Source: Solibacillus sp. R5-41
GTDB lineage: Bacteria > Bacillota > Bacilli > Bacillales_A > Planococcaceae
Direction: 5' to 3'
Length of the DNA: 64,000 bases
NCBI RefSeq assembly: GCF_002736105.1
Contig: NZ_CP024123.1
Span: forward strand, 3,278,001-3,342,000
Program-made: the position numbers and the translations under genes
The notes under the pieces: model-generated
What the model was told of the DNA's origin: nothing
The model's input: only the letters and a program-made list of their open reading frames with translations
Databases searched by the model: none
In this document: one piece after another, positions 27,661 through 37,099 of the stretch
How positions within the stretch are numbered: position 1 is the stretch's first letter
Layout of the letters: the number at the start of each line of letters is the position of its first letter

Positions 27661-28275
27661 TTAGCGTGCTAGAACTTCGAACGGACTACCCACTTCTGAT
27701 GATTCCTCTAGAACTAAAATCCCTTTAACTTCTGGTGCTCCAGGAATAGCTAATTCGCGAGCCGAACAAAGCATACCGAAAGAATCTTCTCCGCGTAAAT
27801 TTCCTTCTTTAATTAATAAACCAGATGGCATAACCGCGCCTACTTTTGCAACGACTACTTTTTGACCTGCTTCAACATTTGGCGCTCCACATACAATTTG
27901 TACTGTTTCATCGCCCACGTTAACTTGGCACACACTTAATTTATCTGCATTTGGATGTTTTTCTTTCGATTGGACATACCCAACAACAAACTTTGGCGAG
28001 AAGTCAACATTTAATGAAAGCTCTGCACCGTTTGCTTGAATCGCAGCTTCTAATTTTTCTACAAGCTCAGGCGTTACTTCTACGTTGCCCACGACATCTA
28101 ACGCAATATATTTACTTGCGTTGAACAAGTTAAATGCTTTTACCTCACCTGTTGCTTCTTCTTTTAAAATGGCTAAATCGCCAATGCGCTCCATTTGTGT
28201 TTGTACAATTTCTTCCATCGCGATTTGAACTAATAGAACATCGCCGACATGTTGTTTGTTATAAGCTACTTTCAT
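27661..28275 (-). CDS. ytpR: YtpR, tRNA-binding domain protein
   Basis: 204 residues. N-terminal part of unknown fold (about 1-90) and a C-terminal EMAP/PheT-type OB-fold (about 95-200): FVVGYVQSKEKHPNADKL, VCGAPNVEAGQKVVVAKVGA, SFGMLCSARELAI. This domain binds tRNA or structured RNA; the cellular role of YtpR is not established. Its ATG overlaps the ytpQ stop by one base, so the two are coupled. Confidence 0.92.
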   Translation of the reverse strand: MKVAYNKQHVGDVLLVQIAMEEIVQTQMERIGDLAILKEEATGEVKAFNLFNASKYIALDVVGNVEVTPELVEKLEAAIQANGAELSLNVDFSPKFVVGYVQSKEKHPNADKLSVCQVNVGDETVQIVCGAPNVEAGQKVVVAKVGAVMPSGLLIKEGNLRGEDSFGMLCSARELAIPGAPEVKGILVLEESSEVGSPFEVLAR

Positions 28276-29087
28276 TAATCTTCTTGCTCCTTTTTCACTT
28301 TGTTTTTTGCTAAAATAAAGATAGGTTCGAGATGACCGTTCTCGTAAACAAACGAAAGCGATGTAATTGGAACCGCTCCGACTGTAAAGAAATGCATCGT
28401 CATCTGTGCTAATACATCATACCCTACTTCATTGCGAATATCACCAATAATTAACACGTCTTGATGAGGAACAGATACCGTCATTTCCCCTTCTATTTGT
28501 TGTGCCATCTCATTTAAAAAGCTTTCATTTAAAATGCGACTCGCATCATAACCATCATTATGATTTAAAAAGTAATACACATTGCCTGAAACTTCATCAC
28601 GTTTGAAAGAAGTCGGTAATTTTTTTACAGTAAAACGTGCCGCTTCTCGTATTTGATCTTGTGTTATTGTCAATTTCGGCAGCATGGACTCGTCAATCAA
28701 TCGATACGTAGTGCCTAAATCAAGTGCATAATAAATTCTAGTTTCTGCTGTATGATCTGTCGTAATAAATGTATGTCCTTCATTTGATTTTAAGGGGAAT
28801 GAAGTCGAACGAATAATTGGATATACTGCAGCAAAGCCCGCAAAGCCCTCTTTTAGTTCACGTTCCATCGCCAAAAACGTTTGTTTAATCGTATAAATAA
28901 CTTCATCTATTGCTTGATCTTTTTTCGTTTCATATTTTGCTAAAACTTCAGCTAAAGAAATATCCATCCCTTTCTCTAAAACTTTATGATCTAGGCGCAA
29001 TTTATCTTGCTTCTCATCAAAAGTAAACGAATACGTCGCTTCCCCTAATCGGCTTTTAATTTGCGCGACTAATTGTGGAGATTCCAT
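28275..29087 (-). CDS. ytpQ: YtpQ, DUF1444 protein
   Basis: 270-residue cytoplasmic protein of unknown function, conserved next to ytpR in Bacillales. Conserved stretches include YPIIRSTSFP, TAETRIYYALDLGTTYRLID, NDGYDASRILNE and SVPHQDVLIIGDIRNE. Start at MESPQL: AGGAG is 8 bases upstream of this ATG but only 2 from the ATG two codons earlier. Confidence 0.9.
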   Translation of the reverse strand: MESPQLVAQIKSRLGEATYSFTFDEKQDKLRLDHKVLEKGMDISLAEVLAKYETKKDQAIDEVIYTIKQTFLAMERELKEGFAGFAAVYPIIRSTSFPLKSNEGHTFITTDHTAETRIYYALDLGTTYRLIDESMLPKLTITQDQIREAARFTVKKLPTSFKRDEVSGNVYYFLNHNDGYDASRILNESFLNEMAQQIEGEMTVSVPHQDVLIIGDIRNEVGYDVLAQMTMHFFTVGAVPITSLSFVYENGHLEPIFILAKNKVKKEQED

Positions 29088-29212
29088 TTTCATCACTCCT
29101 CTACTTTTATGTACCAATAGAAAACGGTCCACCATTGTGAACCGTTCCATTATCGCTATCGTTACTTCATTGTATCAAAAAAGTACCCATAATGCCCTGT
29201 TCCTTGCTTGAG

Positions 29213-29731
29213 TTAATCAATGGTGCGAACAGTTTGCACAATTTCCATCATTTCCTGTAATTTTTGATCGATTTTTTTATTATTAGAAAGAGTAGTTAAT
29301 TTTACGCCACCGATACTAACAACGAGTTCATATTGATTTTCATCGCGTCTGATTACAGTAGAAAAGCCAAAAACTTCATCAGCCTTATATATTTTTTCTT
29401 GCACAATTTCTATATTTGGTTCCTCTTTTAAAATTGTATGATGTAATTGACTATCACCTGGTTCATGGGGATTCACAAATAAAATATAAGAATCCTCACC
29501 ATTCACTATTGTATAATTTAATTCATCAATCCCTTTTTCAATGCCATAGCCCTTTGGAATATATAGTTCAATATGTCCAATCATTTTATTCGGCTCATTC
29601 GGCTTGCTTTCAAAAGTCGTTTTTGCATTTTCTAAGCCAGCTGAAACTTGTTCTTCAACAGACTGATTACATCCAGTAATAAGTAACATTACGATACTTA
29701 CGAAAAAAACAAGAACCCATTTGCGTTTCAT
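29213..29731 (-). CDS. Putative lipoprotein
   Basis: 172 residues. A lipoprotein signal peptide is clear: MKRKWVLVFFVSIVMLLITGC, with LITGC as lipobox and Cys21 as the lipidated residue. GAGGGA lies 7 bases before the ATG. The mature part (about 150 residues) shows IELYIPKGYGIEKGIDELNYTI and YELVVSIGGVKL and resembles uncharacterised Bacillus lipoproteins. B. subtilis has the thioredoxin-like ytpP near here; this is not a thioredoxin. Function unknown. Confidence 0.8.
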   Translation of the reverse strand: MKRKWVLVFFVSIVMLLITGCNQSVEEQVSAGLENAKTTFESKPNEPNKMIGHIELYIPKGYGIEKGIDELNYTIVNGEDSYILFVNPHEPGDSQLHHTILKEEPNIEIVQEKIYKADEVFGFSTVIRRDENQYELVVSIGGVKLTTLSNNKKIDQKLQEMMEIVQTVRTID

Positions 29732-29829
29732 TTTCAATTCCCTCACCTTCACTCTTTTTCTTCTATCATAATTTCTCTTTTTAACTAATTGCAAATTTTG
29801 TGATTTGACTAAACCTTTTAGTTTGTTAA

Positions 29830-29936
29830 CTATCAATTTCGACTCAGCTAACTGATGTCTAAATTTTGAAACCTACGAACATTGCATTCATCTTACCAAC
29901 TATTTTGGTGGGAGTTCTTTGCTAGACGAAAATAAA
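29830..29936 (+). repeat. Structured intergenic repeat, copy J (5'-deleted, overlaps a gene end)
   Basis: Starts TATCAATTTCGACTCAGC and ends with GCATTCATCTTACCAACTA, TTTTGGTGGGA and GCTAGACGAAAATAA, which align with the 3' module of copy E (CATTCATCTCTACC, AGGTAGGA, GCTGAACGAAGATAA). The palindrome and CAGATTTT hairpin are missing. It covers the stop codon and last dozen codons of the DUF84 gene. Confidence 0.65.
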
Positions 29937-30433
29937 ATTTGTCCAATTAAAAGCTTCACAATATGTTCAAACATCTCTTTGCGATCAATTAATCCATTTG
30001 TGAAAATTCCAATTGCGCCTGCATGGTGTCGTATATTCTTTTCATTAGTAAAGACGTCCATGACCGTACCAAGTTCCTTGCCACTACGTAATTCAATGGC
30101 TATTTTTTCAGGCAGGGCAAATTGTGCGCCTGAACTTGAAAGGATTGTCCCATCTTTTAAAGCAACCGCTCCCCAATTACAGCAATACATTAAACCGTCT
30201 ATTTCTTCTACACCGCCCTCTAAGCCAAAACTGATGTCTGCATGTGTTGCAATCAATGCATTTCGCGCGCGATTTATCGCTCCTTGTCTCGTCTCTTCAT
30301 TCGAAAATGGTTGAATAGATACTTCAGAAGCGACATCCACATGCTCAAATTGAACATTCGAAAAATACTGTGAAACGATGGCTTCTACTGCACCAACTTT
30401 TGCCTGATTTTTTGTACCAATTGCAATTTTCAT
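29900..30433 (-). CDS. DUF84 / inosine-xanthosine triphosphatase family (YjjX-like)
   Basis: 177 residues. NTPase that in characterised relatives hydrolyses non-canonical purine NTPs to keep ITP/XTP out of nucleic acids. Family marks: KIAIGTKNQAKVGAVEA, PFSNEETRQGAINRARNAL, and SFGLEGGVEE. The C-terminal residues ILFSSSKELPPK lie inside the degenerate repeat copy J and are unlikely to be ancestral. Two adjacent ATGs exist; the second is 8 bases from GGAG and matches the family start. Confidence 0.85.
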   Translation of the reverse strand: MKIAIGTKNQAKVGAVEAIVSQYFSNVQFEHVDVASEVSIQPFSNEETRQGAINRARNALIATHADISFGLEGGVEEIDGLMYCCNWGAVALKDGTILSSSGAQFALPEKIAIELRSGKELGTVMDVFTNEKNIRHHAGAIGIFTNGLIDRKEMFEHIVKLLIGQILFSSSKELPPK

Positions 30434-30478
30434 CATTTCATCTCCATTAATTTTATCAATATACTTTCATATGTTTAA

Positions 30479-30516
30479 CTAAAAAAAACAAGAATGTGAG
30501 TACACCACATTCTTGT
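30479..30516 (-). terminator. ytoP terminator
   Basis: ACAAGAATGTG pairs with CACATTCTTGT, followed on the minus strand by an eight-T run. Confidence 0.92.
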
Positions 30517-30540
30517 ATTATAATGCATACGCTTTTTTTT

Positions 30541-31626
30541 TTATACGTTTGCTTTAATTGACTCAATTGTAGAACGGTCTGCAGATTGGATAAGCTTTAC
30601 TAATAATTCTTTTGCTGCAGCGTAGTCATCTACATGGATAATAGAAGCTGCAGTATGAATATAGCGTGAACAGATTCCAATAACAGCTGATGGAATACCG
30701 TCATTTTGTGTATGTACACGACCAGCATCTGTTCCACCAGGAGAAACGAAATATTGATATGGAATTTTATTCGATTCAGCTGTATCTAATACAAATTCAC
30801 GCATTCCGCGATGTGTCACCATAGAACGGTCGAAAATACGTAATAACGGACCTTTTCCTAATTGACCAAATTGATTATTGTCGCCAGATGTATCATTTGC
30901 TGGTGAAGCGTCAAGCGCAAAGAATAGATCAGGCTGAATCATATTAGCAGATACAGCCGCGCCACGTAAACCGACTTCTTCCATTACGTTCGCACCTGAA
31001 TAAATATGACTCTTCACTTCTTGGCCATGTAATTCTTTTAATAATTCAATCGCTAAACCACAACCATAACGGTTATCCCAAGCTTTCGCCATAATTTTTT
31101 TCGGATTTGCCATTGGTGTAAATGGACAGATTGGGATAATGGATTGTCCCGCACGTACGCCCATATTGTGCGCGTCCTCTTTCGAATCAGCACCAATATC
31201 AATTAACATATTCTTAATGTCCATTGGCTTTGCACGCTCTGCATCTGTTAATAAATGCGGAGGAATCGAAGCAATGACCCCTGGAATTTCACGATCTTTC
31301 GCATAAACTGTTACGCGCTGTGCAAGCATCACTTGATTCCACCAGCCACCTAGCGTTTGGAAACGTAGCATCCCATTATCCGTAATAGAAGTTACCATGA
31401 ACCCGACTTCATCCATATGACCCGCAACTAAAATTTTGGGCGCATTTTCATCCTGCGCTTTTCGAACACCGAAAATCCCACCTAATTGATCTTGAATAAT
31501 CTCATCTGCGTATGGCGTTAGTTGCTCACGCATAAACTGACGAACTGCTCGTTCATTTCCTGGAGCACCAGGTAATTCTGTTAACGTTTTAAACATCGCA
31601 AGTGTATCTTGATTCACTGTAAACAC
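30541..31626 (-). CDS. ytoP: M42 family metallopeptidase (glutamyl aminopeptidase-like)
   Basis: Di-zinc aminopeptidase forming large tetrahedral cytosolic assemblies in this family; trims peptides. 361 residues. Metal ligands in [27 protein letters not shown] and [12 protein letters not shown], then [11 protein letters not shown], and a conserved C-terminal [15 protein letters not shown]. Synteny with B. subtilis ytoP-ytzB supports the name. Confidence 0.94.
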   Translation of the reverse strand: MFTVNQDTLAMFKTLTELPGAPGNERAVRQFMREQLTPYADEIIQDQLGGIFGVRKAQDENAPKILVAGHMDEVGFMVTSITDNGMLRFQTLGGWWNQVMLAQRVTVYAKDREIPGVIASIPPHLLTDAERAKPMDIKNMLIDIGADSKEDAHNMGVRAGQSIIPICPFTPMANPKKIMAKAWDNRYGCGLAIELLKELHGQEVKSHIYSGANVMEEVGLRGAAVSANMIQPDLFFALDASPANDTSGDNNQFGQLGKGPLLRIFDRSMVTHRGMREFVLDTAESNKIPYQYFVSPGGTDAGRVHTQNDGIPSAVIGICSRYIHTAASIIHVDDYAAAKELLVKLIQSADRSTIESIKANV

Positions 31627-31762
31627 CTCGTAAAATTTGAATTTTTCTCATTATAACATAAATTAAAAGTTTATTTCGTAATTCGAACCTTCTATTTTTT
31701 TGTACACCGAAATAACAGTATGTTAAAGTGATAGTAGTTCATTATTTGAGGGGGTTATTTGT

Positions 31763-32077
31763 ATGAAAATGAAAGATTTTGCACTTGGCGTTGTTACGGG
31801 ACTAGCAGCAGCTGTCATCATTAAGGAAATGAGCGAACGCGTTTCACCTTACTTATCTCCAAATAACATTTTAACTACGATTAAAGACGAATTTAAAAAA
31901 CAAGCACCAATTGACGGCTCTTGGATTTATATGAAAACAGAGCAATTTAACAATGGCTTTACGGAAACACCTGTCTATCGTGGCGGTATTTCTCGCATGA
32001 TGGATGGCGAAATGGAAAACTTTGAATTCGCTGCCGATGCCCGTTCTGGCGCCGTTGTTGAATTAAAAAAAGTTTAA
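31763..32077 (+). CDS. ytzB: YtzB, PepSY-like small protein
   Basis: 104 residues. N-terminal hydrophobic stretch with glycine/alanine (FALGVVTGLAAAVIIKEM) that may anchor it, then a small alpha/beta domain ending ADARSGAVVELKKV, similar to PepSY-type modules. GAGGGGG lies 8 bases before the ATG. Divergent from ytoP, as in B. subtilis. Function unknown. Confidence 0.82.
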   Translation: MKMKDFALGVVTGLAAAVIIKEMSERVSPYLSPNNILTTIKDEFKKQAPIDGSWIYMKTEQFNNGFTETPVYRGGISRMMDGEMENFEFAADARSGAVVELKKV

Positions 32078-32110
32078 CTTGAAGTTACTAAAAAAAAATT
32101 TATTAATACA

Positions 32111-32147
32111 AAAATGCCTATCTGACCTAGATCAGTAGGCATTTTAT
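32111..32147 (+). terminator. ytzB terminator
   Basis: AAAATGCCTA pairs with TAGGCATTTT, extended by CTGA/TCAG, followed by ATTTTT. Confidence 0.92.
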
Positions 32148-32178
32148 TTTTGGTTTCATTAAAATTTATTAGTCATTA

Positions 32179-32219
32179 TGACAAAAATAATTGTCAAAAT
32201 GTTTGCTTTAGTTTACATT
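32179..32219 (+). promoter_or_regulatory. Promoter and operator of the XRE/membrane pair
   Basis: TTGTCA (32191-32196), 17 bases, TACATT (32214-32219). The -35 box is the right arm of the inverted repeat TGACAA-6-TTGTCA (32179-32196), so the encoded XRE protein may repress its own operon here. The autoregulation is an inference. Confidence 0.6.
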
Positions 32220-32238
32220 ATTTTCAAGAGGTGAAACG

Positions 32239-32442
32239 ATGAAAACAAGAATAAAGGAATTGCGTGCACGTGATCAATTAAATCAAACCGAATTGGCTAA
32301 ACGTGCAAAAGTTTCTCGTCAAACAATAAGCCTAATTGAACGCGAAGAACTCGTTCCATCGCTAATAATTGCCGTTAGGATTTCCAAAATATTTAACGAA
32401 CCAATTGATAACATTTTTATTTTCGAGGAGGATGAATTGTAA
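32239..32442 (+). CDS. XRE-family HTH regulator
   Basis: 67 residues, almost only a Cro/C1-type helix-turn-helix (LNQTELAKRAKVSRQTISLIE, residues about 14-34), in the YgzD/YozG class of mini-regulators. AAGAGGTG lies before the ATG. The next gene starts on the last base of its stop codon, so the two are translationally coupled. Likely an autorepressor. Confidence 0.88.
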   Translation: MKTRIKELRARDQLNQTELAKRAKVSRQTISLIEREELVPSLIIAVRISKIFNEPIDNIFIFEEDEL

Positions 32443-33122
32443 TGAGAGTATTAAAACAATTAGGCTATGGCGCACTAATCGGGGGGTTTTTAGGGTATGT
32501 TCTTTTAGGAGGTTCCTTTACACTTCCGATTTATGATTTTTCAACAGAAACAATGGTCATTTTCGCTATCATTTCGTTCTTTCTATGTATTTTTAGCTTA
32601 ATTCGCTTAGCTACAATTAAAAAGAAAGCATCACAAACGCTTTATGGAGAGGAGGAAGATTTACGTGATGATTGGCTATACAAGAAATATAGCGATGTAT
32701 CTTTAGCAAGTTCTACTGCTCTCATTTTAAGCATTGTGATACTTTGCATTGGTGTCATTACAGAAGAGGTTTTCCCACTTATTATTATTTCCTTAATATT
32801 AGTATTCTTTAGTTCGATCGTTTCCATTATGACAGGCAATTCCATGCGTTATGTTTATCCAGACCGTAACCTTCCAAACCAAAATGATAAAAATTATATG
32901 AACAAACTTTTAGAAGCTGCTGATGAAGGGGAGCGTCATATTATATTAAATGGTCTTTATTCTGCCTATAATTTAATGTATGTTTTACTTATTTTTGCCC
33001 TCGTTCTTTTTATGGTGTATTCCGTTTTAACAGGTGAATCACAACTATTTTCTATTTTAGTAATTTCTCTCATACTAATCAGCATTAACGCACAATATAT
33101 ATTTAAAGTTCGCAGTAAGTGA
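32442..33122 (+). CDS. Membrane protein paired with XRE regulator (DUF3169-like)
   Basis: 226 residues with about six hydrophobic helices (about 10-28, 37-57, 87-106, 107-128, 175-195, 200-220) and a charged central loop. Membrane proteins coupled to a tiny XRE regulator are common in Firmicutes, and DUF3169 is the best guess from memory. GAGGAGG lies within the end of the upstream gene. Function unknown; a stress or peptide-sensing role is only a guess. Confidence 0.75.
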   Translation: MRVLKQLGYGALIGGFLGYVLLGGSFTLPIYDFSTETMVIFAIISFFLCIFSLIRLATIKKKASQTLYGEEEDLRDDWLYKKYSDVSLASSTALILSIVILCIGVITEEVFPLIIISLILVFFSSIVSIMTGNSMRYVYPDRNLPNQNDKNYMNKLLEAADEGERHIILNGLYSAYNLMYVLLIFALVLFMVYSVLTGESQLFSILVISLILISINAQYIFKVRSK

Positions 33123-33157
33123 TCGGGATTTGTTTTTTTTTGAGGTTTCTATTAACT

Positions 33158-33198
33158 AAAAAATGTAGAAACGCTTTTATTAACGTTTCTACATTTCT
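33158..33198. terminator. Bidirectional terminator before ytnP
   Basis: AATGTAGAAACG pairs with CGTTTCTACATT between convergent genes. Confidence 0.88.
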
Positions 33199-33203
33199 AA
33201 GCA

Positions 33204-34070
33204 TTATTTAAATTGAATCATTGCCTCGTTCGTTCGCTTCAAGCTATCAACAATATTCTTACCCGTTACATCCCACTGAATCATTCGGAAGTATGCATCA
33301 TGGTAAAAAATAAAACGATAGCCATTTTCTAGTGCTTCTTTTAATAACTTTTCCTTTGCAAATACACTTGTCATCGGATAATCATCATAAGCAAGCACCC
33401 ATAAAGGATTTTGATGTGCATGTGTCGGCATAATATCGGCCATGTGTAATGCCACCTCACCATTTTGCTCAATACGAATAATGGCATGTCCATCACTATG
33501 TCCACCTGTATGAATCATTTTTAAACCAGGCGCTACTTCTAGCTCCCCTTCAAATGTCTTCACTAAATGCTGCACAGGCTCCCAATTTTCTTTCCAATAC
33601 GTGTTTTTCGAACGGATATTTGGATTACGCATTTCATCCCATTCCGTTTGAGTCGTGTGTATTACCGCATTTGGAAACACGGGTACTAACGTATCGCCTA
33701 CCCATTTTGTTAAACCTCCGGCATGATCGAAATGTAAGTGCGTCATTAAAATCGCATCAATTTGCTCTGGCTTTATGTCGAGTTTTGCCAAGCTTTTTTC
33801 GATTGTTGATTCCTCTGAAACGCCGAAGTTACGCAATTGCTTTTCGTTCAACTTTCCTGCGCCTACACCCGAATCTATTAAATAATTTTTCCCCTCATAT
33901 TGAATTAATATAGGTTCACAAGCTAATTCAATTTGATTTAATTCATTCACTGGGTATTTGCGTGACCATAATGCTCTTGGCACTACCCCAAACATCGCCC
34001 CGCCATCAAGTGCTGTAACACCACCGTTTAACCAAGTTAATGTCATGTTGTGAAATACGTAAGAATCCAT
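33204..34070 (-). CDS. ytnP: MBL-fold lactonase/hydrolase
   Basis: 288 residues, metallo-beta-lactamase fold. Zinc motif HLHFDHAGG, with later ligands in [12 protein letters not shown] and [11 protein letters not shown]. subtilis YtnP has reported quorum-quenching lactonase activity; by sequence and synteny this is its orthologue, although the true substrate here is unknown. GGGGGAG lies 7 bases before the ATG. Last gene of a four-gene operon starting at 36732. Confidence 0.9.
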   Translation of the reverse strand: MDSYVFHNMTLTWLNGGVTALDGGAMFGVVPRALWSRKYPVNELNQIELACEPILIQYEGKNYLIDSGVGAGKLNEKQLRNFGVSEESTIEKSLAKLDIKPEQIDAILMTHLHFDHAGGLTKWVGDTLVPVFPNAVIHTTQTEWDEMRNPNIRSKNTYWKENWEPVQHLVKTFEGELEVAPGLKMIHTGGHSDGHAIIRIEQNGEVALHMADIMPTHAHQNPLWVLAYDDYPMTSVFAKEKLLKEALENGYRFIFYHDAYFRMIQWDVTGKNIVDSLKRTNEAMIQFK

Positions 34071-34092
34071 CCATTTCTCCCCCTTAAAACAA

Positions 34093-34743
34093 TTATTTAT
34101 TCGATTTAAATTGACATTCCAATCGATAAATCGGCTGACCTAGCGCAGAAAATTTCTCTTCATACTCAGTCATCACATTGTCCTCTGGCATATTGACATG
34201 TAAATCTAATGAAACAAAATTTAATGCCATGCCATATTCATTCATACTAACTAATGAATATTCAAAAAGACCACGGTTATCCGTTTTAAAGTGAATTTCA
34301 CCATTATCAATTAAAACATTTTCATATAATTTCAGGAAGCCCTCATGCGTTAAACGACGCTTTGCATGGCGTATTTTTGGCCAAGGATCCGAGAAATTCA
34401 AGTAAACACGACTTACATCGCCTTTCGCAAAAAACTCTTCTAATTTAGCACCATTTACTTTTAATAATCGTAAATTGGCTGGCTTTTCTGCCTCAATAAT
34501 TTTTTCTAATGCGCACACAATGACGCTGTCGAATAATTCGATACCAATATAGTTAATATCCGGATTTTGCAAAGCCATTCCTAGAACAAATTGACCTTTT
34601 CCTGTTCCTACTTCAATATGAACGGGATTTTCATTTCCGAATACTTCACTCCATTTTGTTTTATGTGCTTCTGGGTTTGGAATAACCACATCTGTATGTG
34701 CATCGATAAATTCTACTGCCCATGGTTTATGTCTTAATCTCAC
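34093..34743 (-). CDS. trmB: tRNA (guanine-N7)-methyltransferase
   Basis: SAM-dependent enzyme forming m7G46 in tRNA. 216 residues. The start is placed at a GTG (MRLRHKPW) with GAGGA 7 bases upstream, matching known TrmB N-termini; an in-frame ATG 16 codons earlier lacks support. Motifs: [11 protein letters not shown] (SAM loop), [38 protein letters not shown], and C-terminal [18 protein letters not shown]. Confidence 0.95.
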   Translation of the reverse strand: MRLRHKPWAVEFIDAHTDVVIPNPEAHKTKWSEVFGNENPVHIEVGTGKGQFVLGMALQNPDINYIGIELFDSVIVCALEKIIEAEKPANLRLLKVNGAKLEEFFAKGDVSRVYLNFSDPWPKIRHAKRRLTHEGFLKLYENVLIDNGEIHFKTDNRGLFEYSLVSMNEYGMALNFVSLDLHVNMPEDNVMTEYEEKFSALGQPIYRLECQFKSNK

Positions 34744-34807
34744 TAATAAATCCTCATTTCTATGTTGTACATTGCCCATATTATAGCGCAAATTTATAGG
34801 TTTCGCT

Positions 34808-35740
34808 TTAATATTTACTTTTTTTTGCTAGCTTCCATGCTTTTTCTTTTACGACAAGCTTGATTGTATTATGTCCATGCGGCAATGTCTGAATTTCTCC
34901 ATCCGCATGACCTAAAATCGTTGCATCGTATTTTAAAGTTATCGCATTGCTACTAAATTGGTGAACTTCCTTAAAATTCGTATGTCTTGCAAAGTAAACA
35001 GTCATGAAAACAAACAGTAATTTCCATTTTGACAACTCCGAAACGACGGTCACCTCAAGCATGCCGTCAGAAGTATCGGAAGTCGGGGATAAATTCATTC
35101 CTCCACCAAAAAATTGTTGATTGCTCACGGTCACAAACCAAACATCTTTAAATCTTTTTTCATACCCGTTATGTAGCACCTTTAAATGAAAAGGCTTAAA
35201 TGTAAATAATGCATAAATGACAAAAAATGCGTAGCTTATCTTCCCTAGCTTTATCCGATTTAAAAATTTTTTTAGTTGGGATTCATTTGTTAATTTTCCG
35301 ACAAGTGCATCAAAACCAATGCCAAAATTATTAACAAAGAGCTTCTTTTGCTCGTTAAAATATGCTACACCGTAATCATGAACAGTCACTTCACGTGTTT
35401 GAATAAATTGCTCAATTTGCTCGATTGTTTCAAAAATCTCATACCCACGTGCAAAGTCATTTCCTGAACCAGCAGCAATGACACCAATAATAATATGGTC
35501 GTACATTCCCGCTCCATTTAATAATTCATGGATCGTTCCATCTCCGCCAATAGCAATCAAGCACACGTTCTCTTGCTCTGTTGTCGCTTGTGCAATTTCT
35601 CTCGCAATCTCACTTGTATGTCCAGAATATTTTGTCCAATGTATTTCATATGGTATTTTTAACTGTTGCTCAAACCGTTGCCAAACTTCTTTTCCCTTTC
35701 CACCGCCCGCAAATGCATTCACAATAAAGTGTAGCTGCAA
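34808..35740 (-). CDS. ytlR: Diacylglycerol kinase-family lipid kinase
   Basis: 310 residues. DAGK catalytic domain: [32 protein letters not shown] (the GGDGT motif), and [14 protein letters not shown]. Phosphorylates a lipid such as diacylglycerol or undecaprenol; substrate unknown. The start is TTG at 35740 with AGAGG 7 bases before it; that ribosome-binding site lies across the end of the upstream gene, whose stop is 2 bases away. Confidence 0.88.
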   Translation of the reverse strand: MQLHFIVNAFAGGGKGKEVWQRFEQQLKIPYEIHWTKYSGHTSEIAREIAQATTEQENVCLIAIGGDGTIHELLNGAGMYDHIIIGVIAAGSGNDFARGYEIFETIEQIEQFIQTREVTVHDYGVAYFNEQKKLFVNNFGIGFDALVGKLTNESQLKKFLNRIKLGKISYAFFVIYALFTFKPFHLKVLHNGYEKRFKDVWFVTVSNQQFFGGGMNLSPTSDTSDGMLEVTVVSELSKWKLLFVFMTVYFARHTNFKEVHQFSSNAITLKYDATILGHADGEIQTLPHGHNTIKLVVKEKAWKLAKKSKY

Positions 35741-35742
35741 AT

Positions 35743-36732
35743 TTAATCCTCTATCTTTTCCGTGTTCCAAATATCACGGTTGAAAGATGTTGTTTGGACC
35801 GTTTTTAAAATCGTTTGAGCTGCACGAATTTGCATATGCTTCATTGGGGACACTGATTTTTGTAAATTTTGCATCCATTCAGGAAAATTTCGTTTATCAA
35901 CAAGTTGAATACCATACATTGTACCTGGATAATCTATATAGCCATTTCGCGTTAATAATACTCTTCTAATTGGAAGTTCAATTCCGTTTTGCATAAATAA
36001 TTGCTCGACCACTTTTTCCATGCGATTTAATTGGATGAGCGGGTTTAATACTTTTTTATCAACTTTCCCCACTTTTTTTACCCAAAAACGTTCGCTCGTT
36101 CCTACATATACTGCTTGATCTTCTTGTTCTAATAACGTCACACATATACATTCTGTTGGTGTCATTATCATAATATCTAATTCAATTGGCGCCTTTTTGA
36201 CACGCAAAATCGGAAAATAAAACAGAAGATACGTATCGGGCAATGTTTGAAGCATCGCACGCAGTAATGTATCACGCATATATTTTGGATCCACATAGGA
36301 TTTTTCACGTAATGTCGAACTCGCCCACTTCATTTGAAAATGGAAAAATTGGTCAATAAACATTCGCTTTAATTCTTCTATTGTTTTCGGTGCATATACA
36401 ATATTCGGTTCAAACATTAAAGTTGAGCTTTCCTCAGGAATTTCGTCTTCATTTAATAACAATTCATTTGAACTATCTACATTTTCACTATCCGATTTAT
36501 CGTCTTTCACCTTATTAAATGAAAAAAGCTTTTGGAAAATGGAAGACTTTTTCGGTTCTTCTACTTCCGTATCCAATTCTTGCTCCCAACGCTCAATAAT
36601 TTCGCCTGATTGCCACTGGTATTTTACCCGTTCCCATTGGTTTTGTTTTAAGCGAATAAATTGCGTCGGATAACGGGTCAAGTCCTTTTCATAGCGTGAA
36701 ATATAATCTTGAAGTTTTACTAACTGAGCCAT
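35743..36732 (-). CDS. Conserved hypothetical, possibly NERD-like
   Basis: 329 residues, no signal peptide or membrane helix. A charged central linker (about 55-105, rich in Ser, Glu, Asp) separates an N-terminal helix-rich part from a C-terminal alpha/beta domain with IELDIMIMTPTECICVTLLE and FWVKKVGKVDKKVLNPLIQLNR. The hydrophobic-strand pattern followed by NPLIQ resembles the nuclease-related NERD domain. By position it corresponds to B. subtilis ytlQ. First gene of the operon with ytlR, trmB and ytnP. Function unknown. Confidence 0.7.
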   Translation of the reverse strand: MAQLVKLQDYISRYEKDLTRYPTQFIRLKQNQWERVKYQWQSGEIIERWEQELDTEVEEPKKSSIFQKLFSFNKVKDDKSDSENVDSSNELLLNEDEIPEESSTLMFEPNIVYAPKTIEELKRMFIDQFFHFQMKWASSTLREKSYVDPKYMRDTLLRAMLQTLPDTYLLFYFPILRVKKAPIELDIMIMTPTECICVTLLEQEDQAVYVGTSERFWVKKVGKVDKKVLNPLIQLNRMEKVVEQLFMQNGIELPIRRVLLTRNGYIDYPGTMYGIQLVDKRNFPEWMQNLQKSVSPMKHMQIRAAQTILKTVQTTSFNRDIWNTEKIED

Positions 36733-36834
36733 AATGATCTACTCCCTATTTATATCTAGTTGTCATTGCTTCATATTTTACAGGTTATTGACCGAAAAAA
36801 ATAGAGAATTGCTAAATTGCAATTCTCTATTTAC

Positions 36835-37096
36835 TAAATCAATTACGCCTCGGCGTAATTGCGTCCAGATTTTGAATTGTGCTTAGGCCCGCACGATGCA
36901 GGTCAGTTAGCCGTTGTCACATGGATGCGACGAACTTAGGATAACATCCTAATATTAATTTCCTTCAAAATTTGTGACATCCGCCTGAGGCAATATCTTC
37001 ATTCAGTGAGCGTTTGAACACCTTTTGATAAAAGTTTAAAACTGCATTCATCCTACCACCTATTGAAATGAGCATTTTCTACTGAATGAAGATTAG
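36835..37096 (+). repeat. Structured intergenic repeat, copy G (full length, inner arm orientation 2)
   Basis: AATTACGCCTCGGCGTAATT (36841-36860). CAGATTTTGAA (36866-36876) pairs with TTCAAAATTTG (36964-36974) and encloses a hairpin module (36895-36950) that is the reverse complement of the one in copy E with 3 mismatches in 56. Linker GTGACATCCGCCTG. Perfect 13-bp closing stem ATCTTCATTCAGT (36995-37007) / ACTGAATGAAGAT (37081-37093). Ends 4-7 bases from the dat stop. It fills the 367-base gap. Confidence 0.92.
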
Positions 37097-37099
37097 TGA

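Noticed and set aside
36895-36950. Inner module considered as a tRNA-like gene
   Set aside because: It folds as one long hairpin with no T-arm consensus or CCA end and no anticodon-arm geometry.
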